A DNA stretch of 64,000 nucleotides from Gamsiella multidivaricata (taxonomy: Eukaryota; Mortierellomycota; Mortierellomycetes; Mortierellales; Mortierellaceae), in NCBI RefSeq assembly GCF_025024155.1, contig NW_026251728.1, positions 424,001 to 488,000 on the forward strand. The letters are read 5' to 3'. The translations under genes and the position numbers were made by a program. Positions 49,519 through 62,300 of the stretch are shown piece by piece. The notes beneath the pieces are model-generated. The model was given only the letters and a program-made list of their open reading frames with translations, searched no databases and had not been told where the DNA came from. Position 1 is the first letter of the stretch. Each line of letters starts with the position of its first letter.

Positions 49519-50310
49519 ATGATCTTCAAGACCATCCTCGTCCTCTATGGAAGTTTCGGGACCTGCACTATCCACATCTGCTCTGGCGCCTGAATCTCAG
49601 AGACCAAGCCTGCGACCGGCAACTCAATTGCTTGCTGGATCTTCACTGCTTGTATTTTGTTCCTCTCTACCATGCTAGCCCTGGATTTCATAAAGGTGAA
49701 CAAGGTCATCGAGAGCCAGGATATCTCGTATGTCGCTTCAAACGACATCGCCGCCGGCTTTATTATCTGCAAAAGTATGATTACTTTTGTTTTATTGAAA
49801 AGACTAAAAATCCAAGCAAGTGGCACGACAAAATGCCGCTCTTTGCACTCTTTCAGTTGAAAGGTAGCCGTACTAACATACCAACTCGCTCATATTTCAT
49901 TACTAGATAATGAAGCATGATCATGCTAAAACATATCACGCTCCCAACTCTTTTTTTCTCTCTGCTTTTACCGCTCCTGAAAACACGGGGTGGAAGCATT
50001 TGGTAGTTTAGGCGCCCCGACAGGTCACAGCGTGCAGATGATCGGGTTCAGCTTTGGACATTTGGATGACCTGGTGCAGATCGCGCCCGTGCTGAAGGGC
50101 AGCAATATGCTCATATTTTGCATCATGCTCTTCACGTCTCTGACGCTTGTCTTCTTGAGGGTCGCCACTGTGGTCTTAGTCATGCTTTGGCTCTTCCTCA
50201 TCGTCAAGGTGCAGGAGAACTTGAAGGAATATGTCTTTTACGGGATGGACTTGGGAATCTATACCATCATCAAAACTCCATCAAGGAATGCGCGAAGAGA
50301 ACGAGGGTAA
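49519..50310 (+). pseudogene. Multi-helix membrane protein, interrupted by TGA
   Basis: Two exons, 49519-49774 and about 50012-50310, joined in frame by a plausible GT-AG intron. Exon 1 starts MIFKTILVLYGSFGTCTIHI, then a TGA stop at 49591-49593, and continues in the same frame with SIACWIFTACILFLSTMLAL and DISYVASNDIAAGFIICK. Exon 2 gives MIGFSFGHLDDLVQIAPVLK and a long hydrophobic stretch (MLIFCIMLFTSLTLVFLRVA and VVLVMLWLFLIV), then VQENLKEYVFYGMDLGIYTI. Three to four transmembrane helices are expected. Sequence upstream (FWRGLYGPAST) stays open, so an earlier exon may exist. No family recognised. The single stop with good frame on both sides implies either a recent mutation or a poorly placed exon edge. 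Confidence 0.5.
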
Positions 50311-52396
50311 TGGAGGGGCTTGAAGAATGAGTATAGCCGACGAGGTAGTGATCGTAGCGCCCTGTCATTCACGGAGTGTCCACAGCCATATGCAACGCGG
50401 TCTATATTCATGACGCGCGACAATGAACCATACGATGAAAGCGTCTCTCTCCTCGTCGGGCACATGCCCTCTCTATGACGAATCATTACTGCAGTCGTCT
50501 TCTCCAGGGCCAGAATCTCTTCCAGTCATCGTCTCCTCACCAATATCGCCAGTTTCCTGGTCGTTGGTTATCCAACTCCAACTACACTGATGGTAGCTCG
50601 CCAATTTAGTGTTCCACGCACAGCAAAAGATCCCCCATCTATGTAAAACAGCAGCAATACCACCAGGCCAACTATTTAAAGGAAAACTACTAGTGAACAA
50701 GCACTACCACGACTCGAACCTGCACCCATACACCTGCGCTGAACTGCACCACTACTAGCGACAGCCCCAAGAACTGACCAGTGTATTATGATTTTACTAT
50801 AGGTAACTGCCCAGTGTGACACCCCCTACACTCAAACGGCCTGGAGTCCAAAAGCCAGACTCAAGAGTACCGCCGGATTCAAGTGGTTCTTACTATTAAC
50901 GAATGACCTCGCGCTGGAGCGACCGCGCTGGAGAACCTAGATCAATGGGGATTTCACATACAGGTGCCTCATAGACCAACCGACAGGGCACTATCAACGA
51001 TCCAAAGATCGAGACAGTGTATCAGCCAGACATGAGGGGAATTGAGAATTACGGATCACCCTATAAAAGGAATACAGAGGCGCATATAAAGGTGCAAGCG
51101 AACAGGACTATGTCAACACGCTCACTCTCATCAAGGCGCTGCAGCATTCATACACGTCTGAAGCTCTCCTATATCATGGCTCGACAGCAGCAATATGGAC
51201 GACGCACTCATGCAGACGTTGATCTATCAAAGCCTGTTCCCCGACCATATAATATTGCATTCATGGGTCAGGCTGAATCTGTCATAGCTCTCACTCTCCG
51301 AGGCATCTGCTTCCTCACCATCGTCCTCCCCGTGGAAGGCTGACGATCAGATCTTTTACCAGCAAACAACAGTAGACTAATTGTGTTCCCCGGAAGGGGG
51401 GGAGGGGGGGGGAAAGGGGGGGATTTTTTTTTTTTAATCAACCTCATATATCCCACGTAGGTCCTTGAATCGTCTTTAAAATACACCCAGCAGCCTTGCT
51501 CGCGTATGTATCACCAGGTATGTCCATACGCTTGTAGCCAGAACAAAATATCGTATTTGGCAGGGACAGGACGGTTATCGATTGCAGCATGATGTGACAA
51601 CGATCCACGTTGTCTCGTCGCCATCTCTACCGCTGTATACGATCCCACAGACCAGAATCGAGGGACCTGAGAGAGGATTCGACAGCGGATCTGGGAAATA
51701 CTGCTACGTCCAAGTACCCTCTGTCACCGCCACCAAATTCGGAGATCTAGGCTCGCCTCGCGATCTATTAGTTCAAGAATAACGACGACCAGTACACTTC
51801 CGGTGTTTTCGTTCTTTTTTCTCCTTACTCGGGCGGATACGAGTGTCAAAGTCGAGATGAACGGCAACAATAAGACCACTCCTGCGTAGACACAGCTTGG
51901 ATTTGTTCAAAATCACACCCAAACCTACGGATGTCCCGAAACAGCGCACGGCCCAGGGAGCAGAGGCCACATGAGCAAGTCGTGGAAGAGGAAAATGAGG
52001 AGCGATTTGGGGCCTATATGGTGCGGGATATGATCCCGGAAGAGTAAGGGGAAGACAACATTGGCGACAAAAAAAAAAACGACCAAAACTTTGTCTCGAC
52101 GGCTCGCCATCGCCACAGCCGCGCTGTTGCTATCCACAATCAAATACCCTGGGCCAACGATACAAGCGAGAACGGAAGGAAACCCGGTCGGGTGAGCCTC
52201 CTTGGTCGGCCAAGAGTATCTGAGCGACTTAGGGTCTCGCTTGATCCACCTAAGTGATACAAGTATCGATAAAATAAAGGCATAGCGCCCGCTTTTTTTA
52301 TTATTATTATTAATAATTACTGTTATTGCTGAAGAGAAATGCTAATGACTATGGTACACAGATGCTTATCGTTATTGGATATCAAAACTATTACTG
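50311..52396. other. Intergenic region, probably decayed mobile-element sequence
   Basis: About 2 kb without an intact gene. Minus strand at about 51800-52060 has fragments suggesting a reverse transcriptase in two frames: HDLL where YLDDLL would be, then LGVILNKSKLCL and HLDFDTRIRPSKEKK, as in the region after the YxDD box of DIRS- or gypsy-like elements. The match is weak. Around 51395-51435 is a G-run/T-run block. Confidence 0.35.
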
Positions 52397-55373
52397 TTAA
52401 TGTTGCGGTTGGAGGACAAACGATGAATGTTGCTGTTGTTGCTGTTGTTGCTGTTGTTGCTGTTGTTGCTGTTGTTGCTGTTGTTGCTGTTGATGTTGCT
52501 GCTGTTGCTCCTGCTGCTGTTGCTGCTGATGTTGTTGCTGATATTGCTGCTGATATTGCTGCTGGTGCTGTTGCTGTTGCTGTTGATGCTGTTGTTGCAA
52601 TGCGAACTGCTGCTGTAACGCATGATGATGTGCAAAGAACATTTGCTGCTCAATCGACGAGGTCAACGAGGGGAATGCAGAGTTCACACTGAAATGATCC
52701 AGGCCTGCTGGGCCACTTGCGCTGGCACTGGGATGGCCAGTACCGCTTCCTGCTGTTGCAGCCGCCGAGGATGGTGTAGACCCGTTGTTACCGCCAAGAG
52801 ATGTAGAAGAGGTGATGGTACTTGGTGTCGGACTTGCTGTCGAAAGCGGTGACAGGGGTGGTGATGAACTCAGCGACCCGGAGCGATGAGAGTGCGCCTG
52901 CGGAAAGTTCGAGTGCGGATGCAATAGCGGCTGAGCAGATAAAGGGTGAGCTTGATGGTTCTGAGAGGCCATGGAAAGAGGATGCGGTGTGGTGAACGAG
53001 GACGAGGACGAGGACGACGGCGAAGCCGAAAATGAACCTGTTTGTGTTTGCTGGTGCTGGGGCTGGGGTTGGCGCTGCTGGTGTTGGTGCTGCTGATACT
53101 GCTGGCGCATCCACATCATCCTGGCATCATTCTCATCCGACTGCTGCATGATCTGTCGCTGCTGGTGGATCCACCTTGGGAGCAAGAGCGTCTGCTGCTC
53201 GCCAATGGAATGCTGATCCTGTTCATAGTACAGCAACAGGCCCTGCAGCATCTCGTATGCCTCGTTCTTGCTCGGGACCTTGCGCATGCCGCCATCGACT
53301 CCCATACCCAGCTGCGAATTGCTCAGTTTTGGGACGTTCGCTGGAGCTGCTGCATCTGCGTGGGTGTCTCCGAGGGGAGACTGACTGAACAGGACTTGAG
53401 GCGATGAAGCGGTAGTGGGTATATTTTGCAGAGGGGGGAGGGAGTCGAACAGGGTGGGGAAGGAGTCAAGGATAGAGGACTGCGTGTGCGGCTGGGATGA
53501 AGACTGAAGAGAGCTCGGGTGCAAATTGAGGAAGGCGCTGTGGGAGGGGTGTGCGAGGGAAGTGGTTGGCACATTAACCGGTTGAGAAAGCGCGGACGTG
53601 AACTGGCCTAGGGACGAGAACGAAGATGATTCGCTGAAGGAATAATGTCTGTGCTGCTGTGGGTGTGGCGGCTGTATTGGCTGCTGCAGGTCGAAGCTGC
53701 GACGCGTCTGAGAGAGTTGACCTAGTCCCAATGCCGTACCGTACGGAAGGTTGGAGGCCGACGTTGGTGTTGGGTTGGAGGTTGAGGCTGACCTTGTGGT
53801 CTTTCCTGATGGTACAAAGGCATTGGCAGTGGATGCTATTGGGTTATAATCCTTCCCCAACAATTCGTTGCTTGAATGGTACTCCTCCTCTTCGTCAGCG
53901 TCGTCGTTGTCAAGCAGCTCTTTCAGGGTTTTCTGAGAATGTTGCGTTGCCTTGCGGTCATCGTGCTCTCGCTTGACCTTGCCTTCGCGCCGAGGAGACG
54001 GATTGGCATGACTAAGTCGCCGGAGAGTGAGGTTGTGAGCAGAAGCACCTGCCACGGATGACAATATAGGGGTCTCAGCCGAGCTCGGAGCAGCTCCTAC
54101 AGTCGATGAGGATGGCAATGAAGACGAAGGCTCCGAAGCCTCCGCATCGCGGGAGCCGAAGGGATCCATCTCGATAATCCATCTGTATCGACCGAGCCGG
54201 TCCGCGGCCCACTGAACACCTAGCCTGCGCTTGAAATGCCTGAGCCAGCCGAAGGAGCATCGCATCCGGCTCGCACTTGGGATTTCTCGGGCGAGACGCA
54301 AGGCATGAGATTGCAGCTCGGCGTCGTTGAGGCGGCGGCCGTGCGCATCCACCGCTGCCGAGGACTTCAGGAACTGGACCATGGCTCGGTCGAGCTCAAC
54401 CGAGGCAGGCTCTCGCACGCGCTTGAGCTGTCCTTCCCATCGCGCCCCTATTGAATTGAAATTTAGAGCTTTAATCAGAAATCGATACAGCGGAGGATGC
54501 GATGCGAAGCGAGCCGAAGGACTCACAAGGGCTGCACAAAAGAGGGAGGGAGCACAGGAGCATCCACAACGTGTGTTTGTAGTGTCCGAGAGCAGCTGCA
54601 TGCAGCCAATGGGGCAATTAGACCCAGATTTAAAGTAGAGTAAAATTCAGTGAATGAATTGAATGCAATGACGCGCTTAATTAACGAATGTTGTTGCCAA
54701 ATGTGGAGAACAAAAAAATGGTGGATCGACAACTTCGTAAAAACCGCTATTATTTGATGCGGCCAAGGAGGACGACGCAGACAACGATTATCCTGCCTTG
54801 ATACCGGGCAAACGTTGCTGGCCAAGTGGTCTCTCTTTGAATGTCATTGTAGGTCAGGATGCACCGGAGTGAAAAAAGAAGGAAAAAAGGTTTGTGGGTT
54901 TTGCTGTTACCTTCTCCAGAGCCACCGAGGTTCATTGAGGTCGAGAGATCGCTAACAACGCTGCTGCTTCGAGCGCTGCTGCTGCTGCTGCGCTCACGCT
55001 TATTGCTTGTTCGGTACTTGTTCACTCGGCCTGTACTCATGTCGCGCTCGAGGCATGCGTCCTCTGCATCCAAGTTGGTATTCGTGAAGCTGGTAATGGC
55101 AGGCGAGGACGACGAGGAGGCCGATCCAGAGGCTTGGTGTCCATTGACATTATTCTGCATAGATTGGTATAGATCCTTGTGGCCGGCCATCAACGACGCA
55201 CGCTGCTTGTGCAGAATCGAATACACTGTCACACGTGCGATGCGAAGGCCCCAGGTGGCCAGCACCCAGTCGCAGACCTCGGTCGGGCGCAGTTTGTGAG
55301 TGTCGGCCTGGTGGATCAGCTGGCGCTTCTGTTCGCGTGTCAGGGAAGTGTGCTTTTCACCAAAGACGCCCAT
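52397..55373 (-). CDS. CENP-B-type DNA-binding protein with polyQ, no transposase domain
   Basis: Two exons in transcript order: 55373-54911 and 54447-52397; GT-AG, frame kept, about 837 residues. Residues about 10-60 form the first helix-turn-helix of CENP-B-like proteins (LTREQKRQLIHQADTHKLRP, TEVCDWVLATWGLRIARVTV, YSILHKQR). After a Ser-rich linker, residues about 158-235 form the second: RWEGQLKRVREPASVELDRA, MVQFLKSSAA, LARE, FGWLRHFKRRLGV. This is the CENP-B/Tc5-type DNA-binding pair of pogo-family transposases. The DDE catalytic domain that normally follows is absent; instead there are 600 residues rich in Ser, Pro and Gln ending in long Gln runs near the C-terminus. A domesticated transposase-derived DNA-binding protein is the best reading (compare fission-yeast Abp1/Cbh proteins); centromere or gene-regulation roles are inference. 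Confidence 0.85.
52427..52618 (-). repeat. CAG/CAA array coding C-terminal polyglutamine
   Basis: Mixed CAG and CAA codons with occasional CAT and TAT, coding Gln/His/Tyr runs in the last 70 residues of the CENP-B-like protein. CAACAG-type units prevail at the 3' end. Confidence 0.85.
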
Positions 55374-58300
55374 GGTTAAAGAAGTAAAGGAAGGCGTTAC
55401 AAAAAAAATGGGGTTTGTGAGGGAATTAAGATCCGGAGATGTGGAGGGCTTTGGCCGTTGGAAGTTAAGGAGATCGTAAATGTCAAGGTGGAGAGGAATG
55501 ATTTTCGGAGGGAGGGGGGAAACTTGACGTTCAAGACAAAATAATTATTGCCCTGTCAAGGAAAAGTGCAGAAGAGAGAAGCTTTTAATTCAGGATGGAG
55601 AGAAAACAAGAACAGGAAGGTTCAAGAAATGATCGGAGGGGGAACGGTGGCCCTGTTATATGCTGCTGCTCCCAAATATAAGGGCTAAAGGAGGAGTTGT
55701 AACACACATGCCAGCCTGCCGGCAAAGCCAGGACCAGCCCTTGCGTGAGCTATATTCTTGGCGACTGTATCAGACTATTATAAAATACGCTGTGTAGACT
55801 CCCGTGCATTTATCCCTCACAATGCTAAAATGTTTTTTTTAATACACATTCTAATTGCATGATATACAAAAGAGGTGCCTCTGCTTCTTACTCCGGTTCC
55901 CTTCAGGCATCGTGCACCTTGGATCCTATCTATGCAATTACAAAAGGATCTACAACCTATCCCCAGCATTGAGACACCAATCAGCCAGAGACTTCAGGTA
56001 CTGTGCAGGTCTCACAAAAAAAGGGTGACCCTCCTATTCGCTCGAGATGTGCATGTGTATAAGCTAATTATTCACTTACCATACTTTATTTTCAGTGCAC
56101 CCCACAACTCAGCTTATTTCTCTTCCGTTCTAGGGTTAATTGTCCTCCACATGTGCACGCAACAAATGAGCACTTCTTGGCCCGAGGTAATGTTTTGTTC
56201 TTACGTTCTGTATGAAGTCATGCTAAAGCAGATAGACGAATCTTGTTTTTCCTTGCGCGCTGTATCAGGGCATTGGCCACCATTATTGGCTCCATTTTGA
56301 AGGAGTTGGCGATTGCTAATCAGAAAGATCCCACCAGGCTACTAGTTACATCAATAATACACCCATCAATAAGTCCAGAAACCATTGAAAAGACGCAATG
56401 GCTGGGCGATCATGTGCAATCGTGCCCTGTGGATACCGGTCCCCAACAAGCACCATCTCTTCTCCAAATGCTCCTAACAACATGACGCATGAACAACAAA
56501 AGGACCTACATCGTATGGGTGCCTTTGCCATTCATAAATATCATGGAAATCCTTGAGCACCGTTCGTGGCAACTATTTCGACGATGTTCTCTGTGCTATT
56601 CCTTTTGATTTATCTAAATAAGCACCGGTCCTCAGGTATATACAGATCTACCTCTGAGGAAATTAGCTTGCAGCCGAGGCCCGATATTGGTGCGCCCCCG
56701 ATGAAGTCGACGCGAAGAAACGCGAGCGAAGTGCTCACTAAACCCTGCCAAAGATCCAGATCATGGCATTGACGGCTCTTTTTTTTACCAGCGTAACCGT
56801 AGATTATTTTTTGGGGGCAATGAGCACAGGTGCAGCAACAATCTCCACACCCACATGCACAACATTCCTGCAGCCGTCCAATACCCTGCCCTAATTGCTT
56901 GGCTAAAGAGCACAAACCGTTCTGTTCTGGCCGTAATAAAGTTCCATCGCTCAAACATCAACAACTATGTCTCCGGAACGTGCCCGTATTCTTAATTATT
57001 ACAAACAACAGTGTTAATACATATGCAATAGATTCTGTTCATGCATAGTATTGTGTTGCTACGCCGACTATTAAGCGATAATTCCGACTATTTGTCTTTC
57101 GTGTCTTGTTTGGCACTATTAGTACTTGGGACCGACTGAATACCGTAGATTTCTGTCGCGGTTTCCTCTTTTTCTTTGTCACAGCGTCCATACTCATCGG
57201 TTTCCATTACGGTAGTAGAGAGATACCAGTATGTAGCCCTACCATCCCTCTCTAACCGCAATAATCGCTGTAGTTTCCTTCATTTATTCAGAGAATAAAT
57301 ATTCTACGGCGAAGATGAATTGGGCCAGATAACCAAACAGTTTACTTTAGAACGCGTTTGTGCATGCTATCTACATGAAGTGACAGAATAAGGTCCACCT
57401 ACAGCATATACACTAGTACTATGGTTTCTTGGTTGTCCATTCTTCTGCTCCTATTGCTTCGAACGCTATTCTCCTGTTTATATTGGGGAGAGGGAGAAAT
57501 TCTCGCCTACAGATACGGTACCCACAATAGAGGATTATTAATATTTTTTGAGTATGAGGAGATCTTGGACCCTTCATTAGCGATGACTTTGATACACCCC
57601 ATAATGCCGCGGCGTTTCTTCACGATACAAAGTTCTGTATATCCTTCCGTGGTTTCTCATATAGTTCGTCTGCACGCCGATGTGTTCCGCTCAATCCTCC
57701 TTAATCTTTTCGACCCAAATTCTTTGTGTCATACGTTTTCTGGACACACATGCCTATTTACACCACATGCGAAACGGTCGCCTGTAGCTATTATCAAAGA
57801 GCCTCGCGCTACATACTGATGGATATCCGCTTTGCTTCCTAAATGAACCGCCTCGCACTACCTTCTCCACAAATACTCAAACGGGGTACATAAGGAGTTC
57901 ATTTCTCTACTTCTATCCACTCATCCAACCAAATACCACTCCATGTTGTTGTTACACTTTGAGCGGTCAGCCATTATCACTGTGTCTACTGTTATCTTCG
58001 CGATTTTTTTGAATATTGAGATGTATTGGTGAATCTTTGAGTGGAACACCCAGACTACGAATCAAAAAATAAAAAATAAAAAATGCTCCCTGCCAGCGTA
58101 TTCCTTGAACAGCTTATTCAATTCAAAGAAAAGAAAAAGATTACTATTTGCTGTCGTATGTATGTTTCCTTCCTTCAGTCATTCATTCACTCATCCATCC
58201 ATTCATTTTTTATATCCTAATTTGCTAGACATATCCTTTCTTTCCACAAATGCATAGCAGCGCTCCGCAGGCGTGGCTACACAAGGTGGCAAAATTTTAC

Positions 58301-59028
58301 TTATTTATTTTTTCTTCCGCCGCAATGTTCATTGCAATAACTAGCAACCCAAAACACCCACAGGCATCAAAAAGGGTCGGATGAGGACAAAGGGTATACT
58401 GTTTGTCCTGGAAGTGAATTTTTTTATTATAACAATTTGTTTCTCCAGTCGATTGACCCTACGAATCTATCAGACGTAACTAACAATGATTTACTACAGT
58501 CGTTCTCTCCACCCACCAAAGTAGAGCCGACTCACAGTTGCCAAATAACAATTGCCACACCTCATCAGTGTGTTAAAATCTGAAGACTACGTGTTACAGA
58601 GAGGGTATATTTCCCATCCCCTCCATGGTTGTCAACCACCTCCTCCCTTGCAGACAGTCTAGCAGCGTCCGATCCGCTGCGTCTGGGTCGATTTTTTTTT
58701 TTTTTTTTTTGTTAACTAGAACCCACGAGGATATGTGGGATTTATTAGTGAGGGACTCTAGACTAGGAAATCCTATTGCTAGGGGCATAGAAAAGGGTGC
58801 TCAATATTCTAATAAGCGGCTTTTGCCGCACCACTGCTGGTCACTCGCAGCTCCAATCCCCTTCACAGTCCCAGTCGGCATGAGTGATAACTCGACCCCG
58901 CCTGGGATCGGTGATTGAGCTCTACTCCCTACTTGGCCTGTTGTGCGCGAAGGTCATCTTTTAGCCACGCTCCTCAATCGTCAAAAATTTACAGTTGCCG
59001 GTGCGTTCCATCACGTTGAGCTCCACCT
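55374..59028. other. Gene-poor stretch left of the retroelement
   Basis: About 3.6 kb without a gene I can support. Short open frames at 55875-56300, 56243-56485 and 57421-57819 (+) have ordinary composition and no recognised domain. A minus-strand frame at 56610-56954 codes a dense cysteine cluster (9 Cys in 16 residues, ECCACGCGDCCCTCAHC) but has no ATG in frame. A T tract lies at 58690-58711. Part of the right end may belong to the LTR if that is longer than I mark. Confidence 0.4.
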
Positions 59029-59358
59029 GTTGCATGCAACTTTGCAGCACTCGCTTGTCCGCTCGTTCCTCGATGCAAATAGTCAGGAGTCGGAGGGGTT
59101 CTAGGGTGGAATCAGAGGTTTATTCGATGATTGATTACTGTCTAATCCTACGTTTGAAGGGCTCTTATATTGTAATAGCTTTAGGCAACTGAGGGCAGGG
59201 GCTCGAGGTGGACAGGATGGAATGCGTGCTGTATTTAGGTGGTAACTAGCTGGTCTATTTATCTATGTCTACGGACCGGTTCCGGCCCGGTCGGTGGTCT
59301 ATAGTCGGGGCCCCAGTCCTTTCGGAGTCGGGGCTATATTCGGGGTTATCCTGTTACA
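59029..59358 (-). repeat. 3' LTR of the Ty3/gypsy element (left edge uncertain)
   Basis: In element orientation the LTR starts TGTAACAGG, directly after the purine tract AAGATGGGAAGG (59359-59370), the polypurine primer expected at this place. It holds an ATAAATAG TATA-like box and an AATAAA signal. It appears to end in TGCAACA at 59029, which would give about 330 bp with imperfect TG...CA ends. The right edge is well supported; the left edge is only a guess because the 5' LTR is outside the window. Confidence 0.65.
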
Positions 59359-59377
59359 CCTTCCCATCTTAAAAAAA

Positions 59378-62300
59378 TTAAAGTCTATGCTGTTTCTTGT
59401 ACTGCCGTAAAAGTCGTGCGCAGTTAGTCATGTTGCTCTCTGGTTCCCATGTGGAGTCCTCCCTTGCATATCCTTGCCACTTGACCAGGTACTCCACGCG
59501 ATTGTTGTTGTTTCGATGTTCCATGATCGTCTCAGCTTCGTACTCTTCCTCGCCATCAATGATCTCTGGTGCTGGTCTCACATGTGCACGTCGGCCGAAT
59601 GTCACTGGTGAAGGTAAGTACGGCCGGAAGCGGTCGACGTGGAATACATCGTGTATCTTCATGGACGGGGGCAGCTCAAGGCGGAAAGAGACCGGTGAGT
59701 GCTGTTCCAGGATTGTATAAGGTCCGATAAAGCGTGCCTGCAGCTTCTTGGTGGGGCGGTTCCTGTCAGCAGCAACGGTGATGTCTTCTGTACTCAGCAG
59801 CACCTGGTCTCCAACTTTGAAGTCATGATCACGGCGACGGGAATCCGCATTCTTGATCTGCCGTTCCTGGGCGTCTGCGATGGCCTCTTGCGCGATGATT
59901 AATGCTGTGCTCTGTGCTTCCACGAATTCCATGACACTGGGGTTGGGGCTGGGTTGAGGTTGTAACAGAGACATCGGTACGCGCGGGTGAAATCCCTGGT
60001 TCAAGAAAAATGGGGACTGGCCGGTGGTGGCATTGCTCGAGTTGTTGTAGGCGAACTCAGCGGCGGATAGGAAAAGATCCCAGTTGGTTTGTCGCTGGTC
60101 CACGAACGCGCGCAAGATGGACTCTAGTGTCTGATTGGCGCGCTCGGTCTGTCCATCGGTCTGGGGGTGGAAGGCGGTCGACATGGCCAACTTGACGTCC
60201 ATGAGACGGTGCAGCTCCTTCCAAAAACGGCTGGTGAACTTGGTGTCGCGATCAGAGACGATGGAGGTCGGCATGCCGTGCAAGCGAAAAACGTTGTCAA
60301 AAAATTGTCGAGCTACGTCGGAGGCTGTGTCGGTGGTGTGGGCTGGGACGAAGTGGACTTGCTTTGACAGCTTGTCGACGAAGACAGTGATGGAGTCGTA
60401 GCCGCGGGGAGTCTTGGGCAGCTTGACAATAAAATCCATCGTCACCGTCTCCCAACGTTGAGCAGGGATCTCGAGGGGCTGGAGTAGACCGGCAGGTCGT
60501 TGGTGGCTGGGCTTGTTCCGTTGGCAACTCTCGCACGTTTGCACATACTGCCGGGTGTCACGCGCGATGTGAGGCCAGTACACAGTGCGACGGAGTGCAT
60601 CGTATGTCTTGTCGAAACCGAGGTGGCCGGCGATGGCGGAGTCGTGGGCATCGTGAAGAAGAGAGAGACGGATGTCAGATTTCTGGGGAATGCAGACAAG
60701 GTTGTCTCCTCTGCGATCAACGCAAAGGAGACCATCAATCAAACAGTAACGTGGTGGTGTACTTCCCTCGAGGCAGCTTTCGTAGATGGGGCCGAGCTTG
60801 GGGTCATCCCGGTAGCTGTCTACAAGGCGCTGCCTCAAACCTGAATCCAGCTGAACGGTCATTGAGTTGATGTTGACTGTAGGGGGGTCTTGGTCATGGT
60901 GGTCCGGTCGCCGCGACAGAGCGTCGGGAACGATATTGTCGACTCCACGTTTGTACTTGAAGTCGAAGTCGTACTCCTGCAGCAACTCCATCCATCGTGC
61001 CTGACGTCTAGTCAACTTGGGCTGGGTTGGGAAATGCTGAAGAGTAGCGTGGTCGGTGTAGACAACGAAGTGTGTCCCATCCAAGTAATATCGCCATGTC
61101 CGAAGTGCGTGCACAACCGCCAATAGTTCCTGTTCATGGGTCGGATAATTGCGTTCGGCGCTGTTCAGTTTACGGGACGTGAACGCCACGGGTCTGGACT
61201 CACCATGTTCATCAGTCTGGAACAGGACAGCGCCTAGTGCGAATCCAGACGCGTCGGTTTCAACTGTGGTCGGCAGATCGGGGTCGAATATTCGCAACAC
61301 AGGCGCTTTGCTGATCGCCTCCTTCAGGGTGGTGAAAGCGCGTTCTTTGTCCTCGTCCCAGGAAAATTCCACGCCTTCACCTAGCAGAGCCGTGAGAGGG
61401 AGAGCGATGTTAGCAAAGTTGTTGATGTATGTGTGGTAGAACTGTGCGAGGCCAATGAATTGTTGCACATCCTTCTGCTTCGATGGGCGAGGCCATTCCC
61501 GGATAGCCTTGACGTGGCCGGCGCTGGTGTGGATGCCGTCCTTCGAGATGACATGTCCTAGGAACTCAGTCTCCTCTTGCATGAAGAGTGAGAAATATAA
61601 CTGTCCAGAGAGTCAATGAGAACAAGAGAGGGATCTTTAATTACAGCGACTGAGCAATTACTTATGCTCAGTGCTTAAGTTAATATCTGGACTCAGTCTA
61701 GCTATCGAACACAGATACAGCGTGTAAAATGGCTATATGCCACAAGGAGCACTTGCTCAACTTTGCATAGAGGCCATTCTTGCGGAGGAGTGCCAGCACA
61801 CTTCGGATGTGGGCAATGTGCTCTTGTTTCGTCTTGGAGTAAATAAGGATGTCATCAAGATAAACAACAACCCATTTATCTAAAACCGGATCCAAAACCT
61901 TGAACATCATGTTGGAGAAAGATGCGGGAGCATTAGTGAGACCAAAGGGTACCACATTGAACTCGTAATGTCCGTACCGACAGCGAAATGCTGTCTTGTG
62001 TGTGTGAGGCTCAAATATCCGTTGTTGGTGGTATCCTGACAGCAAGTCCAGTTTCGAAAAATATCGAGCCCCTCGGAACCTGTCGATGAGCTCGTCGATG
62101 CGAGGGAGCGGGTGGCGGTTCTTCCTTGTGATCCGGTTGAGTCCACGGTAGTCGACGCACATACGGAGCGCGCCATCCTTTTTTCTGACGAAAAGGACGG
62201 GTGCACCATAAGGCGACGTGCTGGGCTTAATGAATCCTTTGGCGAGGAGGTCGTCGAGCTGTCTCCTGAGCTCGTCCAGTTCTGCAATGGAGAGGCGGAT

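Noticed and set aside
50705..50725. tRNA on the minus strand (GGTTCGAGTCG near a B box)
   Set aside because: The flanking bases do not form the TpsiC stem and no anticodon or acceptor arms are found.
61584..61743. Intron in the retroelement pol
   Set aside because: A GT exists at one edge, but the other edge ends CTT, not AG, and 160 bp is flanked by CTT duplicates, so insertion fits better.
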